From the NCBI RefSeq assembly GCF_947172395.1, contig NC_069105.1, forward strand, positions 3,348,001 through 3,412,000: a stretch of DNA of 64,000 nt, read 5' to 3'. The notes under the pieces are model-generated. The model searched no databases and was not told the origin of the DNA. It was given only the letters and a program-made list of their open reading frames with translations. The DNA comes from Bicyclus anynana (lineage: Eukaryota; Arthropoda; Insecta; Lepidoptera; Nymphalidae). Both the position numbers and the translations under genes were made by a program. The stretch's first letter is position 1. Each line of letters opens with the position of its first letter. Shown here one piece after another: positions 1 through 11,160 of this stretch.

Positions 1-118
1 GAAAAAATCTTTCAGTGTTAGATAGCCCATTTATCGAGGAAGGCTATAGGTTATATATTAATCCCATATTCTTACGGGAACGGGAACTACGCGGGTGAAA
101 CCGCGTGGCGTTAGCTAG
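1..118 (+). mobile_element. Helitron-like non-autonomous element, 3' part
   Basis: Cut by the window edge. It contains TTCAGTGTTAGATAGCCCAT and ends CCGCGTGG plus a short spacer and CTAG, followed by T as in Helitron insertions. Related elements have been called Lep1 in Lepidoptera (from memory). Confidence 0.65.
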
Positions 119-1079
119 TAATGAATACATAGGGTAAAATGTAAAACTAATTCTATTTCAGCCACATTTTTCGTCGTGTAACCACATTCTACCCGAGGCT
201 CACTTTACTTCGCTGACTTAATTTTCCAGCAGCGTCGTCTCGCGAGGTCACTGAACCCTGAGATTTTTCCTTACATTTTGTTTACCTTGCCATTTGTAAT
301 TATGGTCGTGACTCGACGAAAATACTTAATTTAAAGGTTGACATTTTAGATATAAACTACAATTTAGGATTTTCATATTTAATTTTAATATCGCATTTCT
401 AGCGCGTGTTATGAATGTTGTTGCAAAGCAAAATGTCTGACGACTGGGCGCATTATCACATAGCTCAGATAATTAATAATTATGAAGGCGAAAGTTTGTG
501 TGTATGTTTGTTCCTCTTTTATTCTTCGGCTCCTAAAGCGATTTGTCCGAAATTTGGAATGGAAATTTTACTCTGGATTAATACATTTTTCATCCCGGAA
601 AAATCCATGGTTACCGCGTGATTTTGTGAAAAACTGAATTCCACGCGGACCACGAATTCCATTCCATTCCAGTTTATCATATTTTAATGAGGGTAGTATT
701 AAAATAACTAACTACGCTTTATACTTAGTTGAGACCCTTGAAACATACCTACTACCTTCCAAAGCTACCTCATTCCAAACTCCGTAATAGGCCATAGGGT
801 AGCTGACTTATCTAATTTATTGTATAAAGTATGAATTTCGTATAGCACATGGAATAAGGGTCCTCTAGTTGAAAATTATATATCCCAAGGTTGGAAATAG
901 TCATTTATGCCACTGTCATGTAATAAGGGTCATTGCAGCACTAGGTGCAATAAGGCGAATCCAAGTTGCACAATTAATGGTCATAGGGGTTGAGTGGTGG
1001 GGAGTGAAGGTTCCGTTACTATCCGACGGTTCATTAATGTCATCTTCATTAGACTCGCCTTCTTGTAAGCAAACCGAAC
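119..1079. other. No gene recognised
   Basis: A fragment of the third Helitron-like type occurs at about 571-650 (CATCCCGGAAAAATCCATGG, then CACGCGGACC). Otherwise unassigned. Confidence 0.5.
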
Positions 1080-1235
1080 TAACCCCTCTCCCAGCGCGCG
1101 ATGCGAGCAGCTGTGCGTCGCGCATCCGCTTCGCAGTTTGGATCGTGCCGCGATGCTAGAACCAGCTCATGACTAAGGGCCCCGTATGGGTTAGTCAGGC
1201 ATACTCCGACCTAATATCACGTGAGTTTTAGCCGT
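1080..1235 (+). repeat. Interspersed repeat of unknown class, copy 1
   Basis: GC-rich start followed by CAGTTTGGATCGTGCCGCG, CCAGCTCATGACTAAGGGCC and TAATATCACGTGAGTTTTA. Related copies lie at 1658-1795 and 42425-42560. Short frames on both strands here are not genes. Confidence 0.5.
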
Positions 1236-1608
1236 GTCTCATAATCAATAATGACACAACTTGTTTATGTATATGCAAACAAAGAAATTGAATTCCAGCA
1301 GAGACAATAAAGTTCCTGTTTCATGCAACGCTAACTAAATCTCATGAGATAAGTCCTGGCGAAGTTTCCAACTTGGCTTGCTCCGTTTGTCTTGGTTACG
1401 TGTAATACCTACAATTTGCGGTGTCGCTATCCTATTCAAATACGCGGTGCTAGCACGCACTTCTTAACTAATTTGGGTTATTCCTAACGAACATGAATAC
1501 TATATACAGGTACCTATGTTGAAAGCCGCAATAGCCGGATACAAGCTCTTGAAGTGGATTCCCCGTTGAATTAAGGTCTAAGCCTTAATATGGATTGAGT
1601 TTTTCTTA

Positions 1609-1833
1609 ATTAGTCCAGGTCTGGCTGGTGGGAGGCTTCGGCCGTAGCTAGTTACCCCCTATTAATAGATTATGAAACTCACGTGATATTAAGTCGGAAT
1701 ATATTATATGTGTTTCGAACCCAAACGGGGCTCTTAGTCATGAGGTGGTTTTTGCAACGCGGCACGATCCAAACTCATAGTTTAAATTCTAAAATAGTTA
1801 CCCTACCGACAAAGACGTACCGCCAAGCGTAGC
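1609..1833 (+). mobile_element. Metulj-like SINE, interrupted
   Basis: The body block GTCTGGCTGGTGGGAGGC to TAGTTACCC (to 1657) and its continuation CTACCGACAAAGACGTACC (from 1804) are separated by 138 bp of a different repeat, flanked by AGTTACCC on both sides. Confidence 0.7.
1658..1795 (-). mobile_element. Repeat inserted into the 1.6-kb SINE with an 8-bp target duplication
   Basis: This contains, reversed, the block from AGTTTGGATCGTGCCGCG to TAATATCACGTGAG also seen at 1133-1230. AGTTACCC occurs at 1650-1657 and 1796-1803. Class is unknown; I see no good terminal inverted repeats. Confidence 0.55.
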
Positions 1834-3571
1834 GTATAGGAAAAGAATAAAAAAAGAGATGCGAGTGTCAAAGGAGCCCTTAAAAAGCAATTCCGCCTAT
1901 CATTTCTGCTTTTGCCTTCGAGACCCATCAGGCGATGCTTCTGCGTTCGCCCAAAACTTCCAGTGACGTCGCCGAGGTTTCATTGAGGAGCCTGCGGCAC
2001 TTTCACAATTGGAGATAAAAAAATAAGTATTCATAATAAGGTTGCATATACAACCTCGCCAAGCCCAATAAGTGTCCGTATAATCCCCAGGGCACTGAGG
2101 AAAAGGGCTCCATTACCTCGCCGGGTTTTTTCACCCTCAAATATTCACGATGAGGTCTAGTTAGGTGCGTCCGCGGTGAATTCTGAATAAAATTTGCACC
2201 GCTCATCCCCCGAAATAAAGATGGAAGCAGATTTTTAAAACCTCCCGCTGCGATTTTCGTTTTAATGTGGTTGGGTGTTATTTACTTACTATAAAGATCA
2301 ACTGGTATAGTGGTTAATTGGGTATTAATTAACTACTTTAGAGATAAGTTGATTAGCTAACATAAATATGAGTTGTGTGTTAATTAGCTACTGTGAAAAT
2401 AATTAACGTGCGTACTTATAATAAACGAGCCGACGTCCCGCGGTTTCGCATACCGACCTACGTAGTTCCTGTTCCCGCGAGATTAAGGGTATAAAATATA
2501 ACCTATGATGCTTATAAATAATGTGGTTCTCCTGTGCTTAAAAAAAATAAATCGGTTCAGTATATCCAGAGATTACCCCCTACATCAACACAAACTTTTC
2601 TTCTTTATAATATTGATATAGTTTTGTAGATATAGTATTTTTGTTATTGCGACTACCCGTCTCACTGGTTTATATGCTCCTTCAAGTTAGATAACCAGGA
2701 AGAAATAACTATTTTTGATAAGGTCGCCTCTTGCACTGCATTTTTTTAGTTCTAAGATTTTATATGTTTTTAGATATGTTTATTGTAATAAAGTTATTTA
2801 AATAAATAAAATGAAATTGATATAGAAGCATAGATTAAGCTTTCTAGGACATCGTATAACCATATAAATGAGTATTACGACGAAACCCTTAAATCTCCTT
2901 GACTCTAGCTCCATTACCCCACTAGAGTCGTTTCATCTATCGTATTACTAACTAATGATAAAGGAAAACCACCACCACAATAGTACATTATGATATAAGT
3001 TCGGTAAGGTGAAAACTACAGCCGAGGTGATATTGCTGGCCCGAGCCGTAGGCGAGAGTCACAAGTAAGCGGAGGATGTAATTATCAAAGCGCACGTATG
3101 TAATACGACGTTTTATAACACATTTGCGAGAAAACTATGAACACGCTTTCTGAAAATGAATTTGCATCTTTTCACGAATTTTTTTAAAATAAGCGTTTTA
3201 AAAATAAGCCTCCAGCTTTATACAAATCATGTTTCTAATTCGTGCTGTACAATATTTCAACGTCATCGCAGAAATGTCGGACGATCGGTTAGGGGGGATT
3301 AAAGTGAATCTCTTTTATGGATTATAATCAAAAGGTTGGATTGAATATTACATTTGGAAATATATAATGTTGTTTTGGTGTTTTGGGATTAAAATTATAT
3401 GGATGAAAAACATTATTTTGACATCGCGAATGGATTTGCAACCAATCGTCCTATAGTATGTGTGTAAAAGCCTCTATGTCTTTTTAGAAAAGTTGTTAAC
3501 TCAAGCTACTACCTTAATGTAAGTACAGTAGACATCTATGGAGTTGGGATCATGGTGGTTTTGGGAAGTAG
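1834..3571. other. Mostly unassigned
   Basis: Apart from the degraded Helitron-like element at 2432-2620 I see only AT-rich sequence. The short minus-strand frame at 2003-2206 looks accidental. Confidence 0.5.
2432..2620 (-). mobile_element. Degraded Helitron-like element
   Basis: GACGTCCCGCGGTTTCGC near one end and TTTATAATATTGATATAG near the other, with AATCGGTTCAGTATATCC between. Confidence 0.5.
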
Positions 3572-3760
3572 CATTTTTCACAAGTGGTGATGCAATCTGA
3601 GATGGAAGCGGGCTAACTTGTTAGGAGTAGGATGAAAATCCACACTACTTTCGGGTTCTACACGACATCGTACCAGGACTAAATCGCTTGGCGGCACGTC
3701 TTTGCCAGTTCCAACACACTAGTGTTAATTAGCCACGGCCGAAGCCTCCCATCTTTGGGT
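3572..3760 (-). mobile_element. Metulj-like SINE fragment
   Basis: Body blocks AAGCGGGCTAACTTGTTAGG and GGCGGCACGTCTTTGCC are present. A short insertion near 3715-3732 interrupts it; the head is missing. Confidence 0.65.
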
Positions 3761-3875
3761 CTAATGAATCGATTTGAAAATAGAAAGCTACAATGTTTAT
3801 GTTTGTCTTTATAATTTATTTATGTGTTCCCTCAGGAATGGGAACTACACGAAAAAAAACGCAGTGCGTCAGCTA

Positions 3876-4231
3876 TCATCAGCATCATTAACAGCCGATG
3901 GACGTCCACTGCTGGACACAGGCCAGACTTCAAAACAAAACGGTCTCGAGCCGCCAGCATCCAGCGGATCCCTGCAATCCGCTTGATGTCCTAAGTCCAC
4001 CTAGTTGGGGGTCGACCAACAATGCGCTTTCAGATGCGGGGTCGCTACTCCAGCACCTTGGGACTCCAACATCCATCGGCTCTTCGAACTATTTGGCCTG
4101 CCCATTGCCCCTTTAGCTTCGCGACGCGTTCTTCCGCAGATCTCCTCATTTCTGATTCGATCACGCAGAGAAACTCCAAGCATAGCTCGCTCCATCGCCC
4201 GCTGAGTGACATTGAGCCTTTTTACGAGAAC
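3876..4231 (-). mobile_element. RTE-like LINE 3' end
   Basis: Reverse-complement RTE C-terminal region from the CATCATTAACAGCCGATGG tail to the TGACATTGAGCC block. The protein match is broken, and overlapping short frames on both strands are by-products. Confidence 0.7.
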
Positions 4232-4405
4232 TACAACAAAACTCAATAGCCCCTAGTCCCCGGTGGCCCCGCTATTCCCGGCTCTGGCAGCGGTTGTGGT
4301 AACGGGGCAAGGGGTGTCAAGAATCTCCGGGGGAGATTCCGCTTCCAACCCCGACGAACTAGACTTGGCGTCAGCTAGTCTTTTATCTATATTAATATCT
4401 ATACT
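4232..4405. other. GC-rich segment next to an RTE fragment
   Basis: GGTGTCAAGAATCTCCGGGG and CCCCGACGAACTAG look repeat-derived, possibly another LINE piece; not identified. Confidence 0.3.
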
Positions 4406-4781
4406 TCTATACTAATATATAAAGAGGAAAACTTGGTTTGTATGTTTGTTTGTTTGTTTGTTGATTGTAATGAATAGGCTCAAAAACTACTGTATCGATT
4501 TTAAAAATTCTTTCACCATTCGAAAGCTACATTATCCACAAGTAACATAGGCTAAATTTTATTTTGGAAAAAATAGGGTTCCGTAAGATATTTGGGTTTT
4601 TCGGACACAAGGTGTAAAAAATCAACCAGAAAAGTAGGTTAGGGGTAGGTAGGAGTAAGCTAGGGGTAGGGGTAGGCTAGGGGTAGGCTAGCGGTAGGCT
4701 ATGGGTAGGGTAGGGGTAGGATAGGGGTAGTTGAAAGTTTACATCGAGTTTCACGCGGACGAAGTCGCGGGCGTTGGCTAG
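4406..4781 (+). mobile_element. Helitron-like element, second type, with internal minisatellite
   Basis: Begins TCTATACTAATATATAAAGA, followed by (TTTG)n, and ends GGCGTTGGCTAG before T. A GGGGTAGGCTAG-like tandem array occupies 4636-4733. Confidence 0.7.
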
Positions 4782-5037
4782 TTTAAAATAAAACATAAAA
4801 CTGATATTTTTGTTAAATATCATTTTTGTTTTGGCCAGCTAAATTATTCCGTCAAAGAGAGTTTAATTATAAAAATATCTTACAAATTTTATTTGCTACG
4901 AACTACGAAGTATTTGATTAATTTGCAAAAAATGAGGCCACTCGACAACGTCTTGTAAAATACTCCAATAACTTTAAAAGAGGGACACAAAACTTTACAA
5001 GAGAGACGTCACTTTTTGTTCAAGCTAATTTACTGTC

Positions 5038-5190
5038 TTTCATTTATTTATTTCCTTTTTTTTTTAATTTTAAAATACAAAATATGTACAAAACATTTTT
5101 GAACAATAAAAAATATCAGCACTCCCGTTAGGAGACATATTGAGTGCCCAAGCAAGTGGATTAAGGTAACTTGATGCCAAGTAATACTTA
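5038..5190 (-). mobile_element. LINE 3' end of the same type as 35.1-35.2 kb
   Basis: This shares the CACTCCCG...GAGTRCCC block and the A/T simple tail with 35143-35235. No coding remnant is recognisable beyond it. Confidence 0.45.
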
Positions 5191-5699
5191 TTCCTCTTGA
5201 GGCCCGGGGTATCCAACTGCAAAGAATTCATTGACAACGCGCGGTTTTTTGATATGGCTTAACTTTCAAGTGCTTCCTTTTTTTTCTGTTTTTCTTAATA
5301 ATAATAATTTATGGATTTTTTTAAAACATTTTTTTTCATGGTCCGACAGCGATTGTATATGACGTCATTACGAAAGTATGGCCGTGAAAGTTGGGCGGGG
5401 TTGTCTAAAGGAAAGCAGGGAACTGGTGTAGAAACATCCAAATTATTACACTATAAAACAGAATCGTCAAAATTACTTACCATTTCACGTTAATTAATGT
5501 TTTAACAGGATTCCTGAGGCTCTCGGCTGCAAATTATAATTTAAGGTTAATTTGTAGAAACGTGGCGTCTTAAAAGGTTGGGTGAAGGCGGAAATGAAAA
5601 TAGCTGTGGCCATAGAAGTGTTAAAATGAGGGAATAGAAATGGCTTGTTGCGTTCCAAACTATAGTGACCATATTGGATAGAAGCAGGCGTTACTTTGT
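5191..5699. other. No gene recognised
   Basis: A 60-codon frame at 5311-5493 has no recognisable features. Confidence 0.5.
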
Positions 5700-5860
5700 G
5701 GAAGTTAATTTTGATTATATAATGATTTATTTATTTTGCTATCATCCGCGAAAAGTCGACGTCACCCAGGTCCGACAAAATACTCCCTACGTACGTTTCA
5801 CCCCAAAACCGGAGCATCCTCAGGAGATGTTGACTCTACAACGTGCAATTGCATCTGATT
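5700..5860 (+). repeat. Same interspersed repeat, second-half copy
   Basis: ATTTATTTTGCTATCATCCG to ATGTTGACTCTACAACGTGC closely matches 42565-42705. A direct repeat TGATTATATAAT (5711-5722 and 5859-5870) sits just outside and might be a target duplication. Confidence 0.5.
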
Positions 5861-5906
5861 ATATAATTGATGATGATTATATAATTATAGTGACCATTGT
5901 TAAAAT

Positions 5907-6085
5907 TCAAAATTAATTTATTTCAATTAGGCTTAGTTTACAAGCACTTTAGAAATGTCAAGTTATATCACAATTTAATAAAATGGTGGTAATTAAAGTC
6001 GAAAACTTAAAATTAAAGTTACGAGGGTTCCAAATGCGTCTTGGTCCGAGAAGAGCCCACAAAAAACTCGGCCAACGTTTATTTT
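5907..6085 (-). mobile_element. LINE 3' end, Jockey-like
   Basis: Shares CTTAGTTTACAAGC and CGAGGGTTCCAAAYGCG...GGTCCGAGAAGAGCCCA with 23465-23665. The frame 5983-6216 is not coding. Confidence 0.55.
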
Positions 6086-6294
6086 TTCACGTTATTTCGT
6101 TTTTTGTCACCAAAAAGTCAATGATGATTGCGATAATTATTCGCACAGGTGATGTGGATAATGTTATCAGCCTATCATATGGGCTCTCTACATCGCTAGT
6201 CCATGAGAAAGATTGATATGTGCCTTAAACCCACTACACTGCTTCAATGAGGGTAGGCGGGGTAAGGGTTTTATAACTCGAGCGCTGCGCCTGC

Positions 6295-6772
6295 TCAATG
6301 ACCTCACTAGTAGAAATTTAGAATTAGATAGAAATTTTTCAAACTCTTCCTATAAGCTTGTAAATAGAATTAAATTGTTACTAGAATAGAATCTGTTTAT
6401 ATTTTTTTTTGTGTATTGTAGTTGTTTAATTTATTATTATTATTATTAAGTTTTTTTATTAACTTTACACTCACTTGCATGCACACAGCGCCACGCACAC
6501 TTACGCACACACACATACATACACACATTCATTCACATATTCACACGCGCACACACACATCACACTCACGCACACACATTTGTGATAACTGTGAGTAATT
6601 ATAATTATTAAGAAAAAACTATTTGTTAATTTAGTAATTTTAATACCTCTGTTATAGAAGAGCGAGGCCTCCTAACACGGGTTATTATATACCTACAAGG
6701 AGGTTTCAGCCCCTATTTGTTAAAACTGAATATTACTAAGAAATAAACGATTATTATTATTATTATTATTAT
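6295..6772 (+). mobile_element. LINE 3' end with C-terminal stub and (ATT)n tail
   Basis: A short coding remnant (SNSSYKLVNRIKLLLE then stop at about 6386-6388), a CA-rich 3' UTR (6478-6580), then AATAAACGATTATTATT. Confidence 0.5.
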
Positions 6773-7679
6773 TAAGTTATTTAAATTGTTTATTTTAATT
6801 TATTTGATTTTTTATTTATTTCAATTGTTTTAATCTTAATTTATTTGAATTGGTTACTTTAATTTATTTTGTTTGTTTAATAATAATTTTGAAATTCAAT
6901 ATTTTTTGTTGTAGTTAGATATTATTTATCTAATTATTTCTCCTATTAGCTCGGGAAACGGATTGGGAAACTGTAATGTTTCTCTGGGCATATTTTATGT
7001 AAATAAATAAATAATGTTTGAGATCCTCATTTATATATATCATTAAGTCATATTACTCCGAACTGACAATTTATACTGATTTTTTTAACTTTTACCCAGA
7101 ACTTCACGACCCACAGCTACTAAAACTGAACTAACAACATAATTTAAGGTTCTAAAAAATTTAATTATACAATGACTTTGATCAATATATATAGAGAAAT
7201 AAAATTGTCGTGTCTTTCAATGTTTTATCAAGTGCTTACAGTTATTTACACAACACACAAGTAAGCTTTTTTTTTTAAATTTTAATATCTTAAATGGCTG
7301 AACCAATTGAAATGGAATTCACTGCTAAATACAGGAGTTTATTGAGCAAAATTTAAGGACCTTTCAGATTTGGATTTTTTTTTTGAAGGATAATTAAAAA
7401 AAACCCAAGTCTGCATTGTATAAAAATAAATTTAACGCAGATATTTGCCAGTTAACAATAAAATTGTCTTTACAAACCAATCCAGTAATCCCATTGAGTT
7501 TGTTTCGAAACGTACCAAGGACATATATTTACATAATAATCTTAGAGAATTTACGACATCTATTTTCTGGTATACGATGGGACTGACGATACGACCCTGA
7601 GAAGGGTTCGCCCATCAAAAACTTTCTGACGCCGCGGGGACATCTCGAATGTTTCGAGCCCTTAAGCACTCGACGCCTA
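6773..7679. other. AT-rich, unassigned
   Basis: No gene or clear repeat; the GC-richer stretch 7560-7680 may belong with the 118-bp repeat. Confidence 0.5.
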
Positions 7680-7797
7680 AATAATTCGCAAACTCCCTTG
7701 GGATATAAGGCTATGGAGCTTCCGGTGTATGGATTATAGGATGCTGTATGGTAAAGTCGTTAGCGAAGTTTGCCAATTAAAAAGGACTGGCTTAGTT
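7680..7797 (+). repeat. 118-bp repeat, copy 1
   Basis: AATAATTCGCAAACTCCC to the CAGTT-type end; aligns without gaps to 8331-8448 with about ten substitutions. Class unknown. Confidence 0.8.
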
Positions 7798-8330
7798 GCA
7801 TCATATTATATTATTTTTCATTTAAATATACATCGTTGTAAGCCTATTTTTACGCACCACTATAGTGAAATGCTGTGACAAAACACTGAATCTGTTCCCA
7901 TATTTCAGATATCAATTCTTTGATTTTAGTCACCATCAAAGAATATATATAGGTATATACTCCAATGAGAAGTGAATATACATACATGAAAACGTTGGAC
8001 ATAGCAGCGACATTACGATTATTTCCGCTTATGAATATTTTTGAATTGAAGTCAGCGGCAATTTTAATAGATATTTTTGATTTTAAAATAGTTGACGGAA
8101 CCAATGATTGGTTTTCAACTAAATTTTTTAGAAAAACAAAAAATAATGCAGCAAAACTGCAACTAAAGATAGGGAATGGTGGGAAACATTGGAGGAGGCT
8201 TTAATCCAAGAGGGGGTCATATAAAAACTTGAATTTTAAAAAAGGATAAATTAAAAAAAATAGGCCAGGCCTATCGTAAGTACAAAATTGCACCACTGCG
8301 ATAATCTTTAATTTACTATATGCATATAAT

Positions 8331-8448
8331 AATAATTCGCAAACTCCCTCGGGATATAATGCTATCGAGCTTCCGGTGTATGGATTATAGGAAGCTGTAT
8401 GGAAAAGTCGTTAACGAAGTTTGGCAATTAAAAAGGATTGGCCCAGTT
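8331..8448 (+). repeat. 118-bp repeat, copy 2
   Basis: Same length and orientation as copy 1. The 533 bp between them show no coding potential. Confidence 0.8.
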
Positions 8449-10224
8449 CATGGTGGATGAAATGTTTGGGAGAAAACTTGTAGTTTGTTTTCATATAAGT
8501 ACGTCATTATCAATCTATTGTACTGCCCAGTACAAGGCCAGGACCGACTTTTTCTAAAAGAAGGGATGTAGAGGTTAGATCTACTTAATCTGTGTTTAAC
8601 AAATTCTGCGAAACCATGGATTTTTCCGGGATGGAATAGCGCATTTTCAGCTCCAAAATCCAATTTAGCTCTATGATGCGTCACATTTAATGCAACACAT
8701 TATAAATGTAACACATCCTCCGTAAAACATCTTCAGACTCTGAAGTTTACATTTTAACGGCGTAACTGACACCCTAACTCGACTTGTCGGAAAGTTTCTC
8801 AATGTACCCTTCCTTCCCCTTCCTACCCTTCAATAACAAAAACTCTGTATTTTCATCACACTTGACACACGTTCCGATGGCCCAATTAAACGCGACGCTC
8901 AACGCTCCGGGTTAATTAAGAAGAAAATTATCTTCTCAAACACAGGCAGGCGTCGTCGAGTGCTTCGAGTCACAAGCGGTAGCGGGTTGACCAGAGAAAG
9001 ACCACTGACATAATCTAATGACTCTCTACACCTCAGGTATGACAGTTACTAGGAAATACATAGAACCCAAGCATATAGCCATCATCTTCATCATCATCAT
9101 CAAATCAACCCACCACTAATCAGTGAGTGTCCACTGCAGGATATATTATTGCTACCATGTAGTAGTAGTTGTCACCATAGTTCTTTGCTACCAGCGACTC
9201 GTTTCATGTTATCTTTTAAAACTGTTTTTCAGAATACAAAACCTTGAAAAAAATACAAAATGTTTACTTACAAGAATTTGTCGGAATATGCTCGACTAGA
9301 ATTCAAACCGGTGTTATTTATTATGAGCTTGGTTATAAAATCCGTTAAGTAAGTAAATAATTAAATTAAGAGTAAACAAATCACAAGTACATACTGCAAT
9401 GCAGCCTTTAAACTGAGGAATAGGTTTTAGTCTTATTTGCTTGTTATTACACCGGAAATAATACTAAATGAAAACAAATTAAGTGTACTAAAAAGACAGC
9501 CATCAAACACACGAATAGAACATCGTGTCACGAAACTTGACGACCAAATCCCCTCTAACAAGAGCGTATCGACAAAGAAGATGAAATAGAAACAATAAAG
9601 TAAAAAGATATAATATAGACAATACAATAGTTAGTTTGCTAGCCTCCTCAGATTGTCACTATGGTCAAAAAGCGCAAAATCGCTTACGTCCTTGCCAATG
9701 CCCTCTTCAGCTTATCATTTAAGGGCTAGGGCAATCTCAACGACCTCACGGAAGCTGAAATATGGCACAAATTCCAACAGTGAAATGCCTACTCCCGCTA
9801 TGTTATAGCTAATGAGACGAATATTAAACGAAAGGGGGAGATTTTTAACGTCTTGGCTTACGTTTTTACGTTTGTGAAAGTAAAGTCTCCTCTCAGAAAG
9901 AGTGGTACGTAATCAAAATTACGTTCTGTTGTCCAAGCTTAAATGATATTTATTTGCTGCATCAACAATATTGATTATACTTTTATCATAGAGTAAACTG
10001 TATAGAGAAGGAGGACCATCACTGTCTTGGAAATATCCTTCAAAATGCGTTACATGGCAAAGATCGAGGAAAGATGTCGTTAAAACGCTAGTGCGCGAAG
10101 AACTTTATCAAAAGTAACCAGCCCTTCCAAGCCCGGTCTGTGGTAAAGCGCGCAATGACCATAAGGTTTCTTCAGTTAACGTGGTCATTGTGGCCACTAG
10201 TCGTGTTTGAGGCCGTCTTTTTTA
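8449..10224. other. Mostly unassigned
   Basis: Contains the CCATGGATTTTTCCGGGATG fragment (8613-8632) and the possible LINE tail at 9075. Nothing else recognised. Confidence 0.5.
9075..9165 (-). mobile_element. Possible GAT-tailed LINE 3' end
   Basis: (CAT)n-rich start followed by CAGTGAGTGTCCACTGCAGG, resembling the RTE tail but with a diverged middle. Confidence 0.3.
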
Positions 10225-10445
10225 ACCGACTTCAAAAAAGGAAGAGGTTCTTAATTTGAAGCGTATGCTTTTTTATGTTTGATACCTTATAACTTTGTCA
10301 TTTATTAACCAATTTTGAATATTCTTTTTTTGTTTAAAAGAATATATTTCCAGATTGGTCCCATTTCATTTTCATGGAAATCAGTTAAGTAATTTTGTGT
10401 TAGTATCAAAATAACTAAGATACGCCTTTAAAGTCGGTTCCATTT
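10225..10445 (+). repeat. Lepidopteran repeat with TTAACCGACTTCAAAAAAGG
   Basis: The 5' block TTAACCGACTTCAAAAAAGG and a closing AAAGTCGGTTCCATTTTTTA are mutually inverted (ACCGACTT/AAGTCGGT), which suggests a short transposon with terminal inverted repeats. Class unknown. Confidence 0.5.
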
Positions 10446-10987
10446 TTTATGTTAAAAATATTATTTCATTCTCTCATTATTCCTGCAATCTATCGTGAGA
10501 CATTCAGCTGGATAAGTACTTGAATTAAGACGTTTTAGGTGTAAAATCCAATGATTTACCCCAAATATAATAATTTATTGTCTATTTCATGGCATTCTGT
10601 GGCTCTCTTGAGCCTTTTGAAAAAAAAATTAGCCGCCCAGTGCTCGCATAGACAAACTAGACAAAAGAACAAGCCATCTATCATAAAAATCAAATTTTTA
10701 GTCATTATGAAACAATTACCAACGTTAGGAACGCCATAGACTAGTAATGCGTGACCCAGCTTAAAAATTCCGTAAAAGTGTTGACTTTGTATAAGCGAAG
10801 TGAAATATAATTTAGCTTAAGCGGTGGTTAGACTATTCTGCATCATAGCCAGGCCACTGTTCGTAGTCGTTATGTTAATTTTATAGGAAACTTTCGCTTG
10901 CAACACTTAACCATTGATACACACTGCTATAGCGTTTACGGAGCAGCTCCAACCACCAATCAGTATTGCTGTGTTCTAGTCTGCTCC

Positions 10988-11160
10988 CCTAGTCAAGTGG
11001 CACGTCGATTCTCTTTCTACGATTGCGAACGCTTCGAAAACTAGAAAGATGTATGGGAATGACATTAGCTATCGACAGGTCACGTGATCAAGATCTGTCA
11101 TTCCCATATATTTTTCTAGTTTTCGAAGCGTTAGCGATCGTAGAAAGAGCCACTTGGCTT
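10988..11160. mobile_element. Foldback MITE, uninterrupted copy
   Basis: The two arms form a long imperfect inverted repeat: CCCTAGTCAAGTGGCACG and CTTCGAAAACTAGAAA on the left, TTTCTAGTTTTCGAAGCG and CCACTTGGCT on the right, with GGGAATGACA/TGTCATTCCC near the centre. About 10 bases are missing from the right arm. No coding capacity. Confidence 0.7.
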
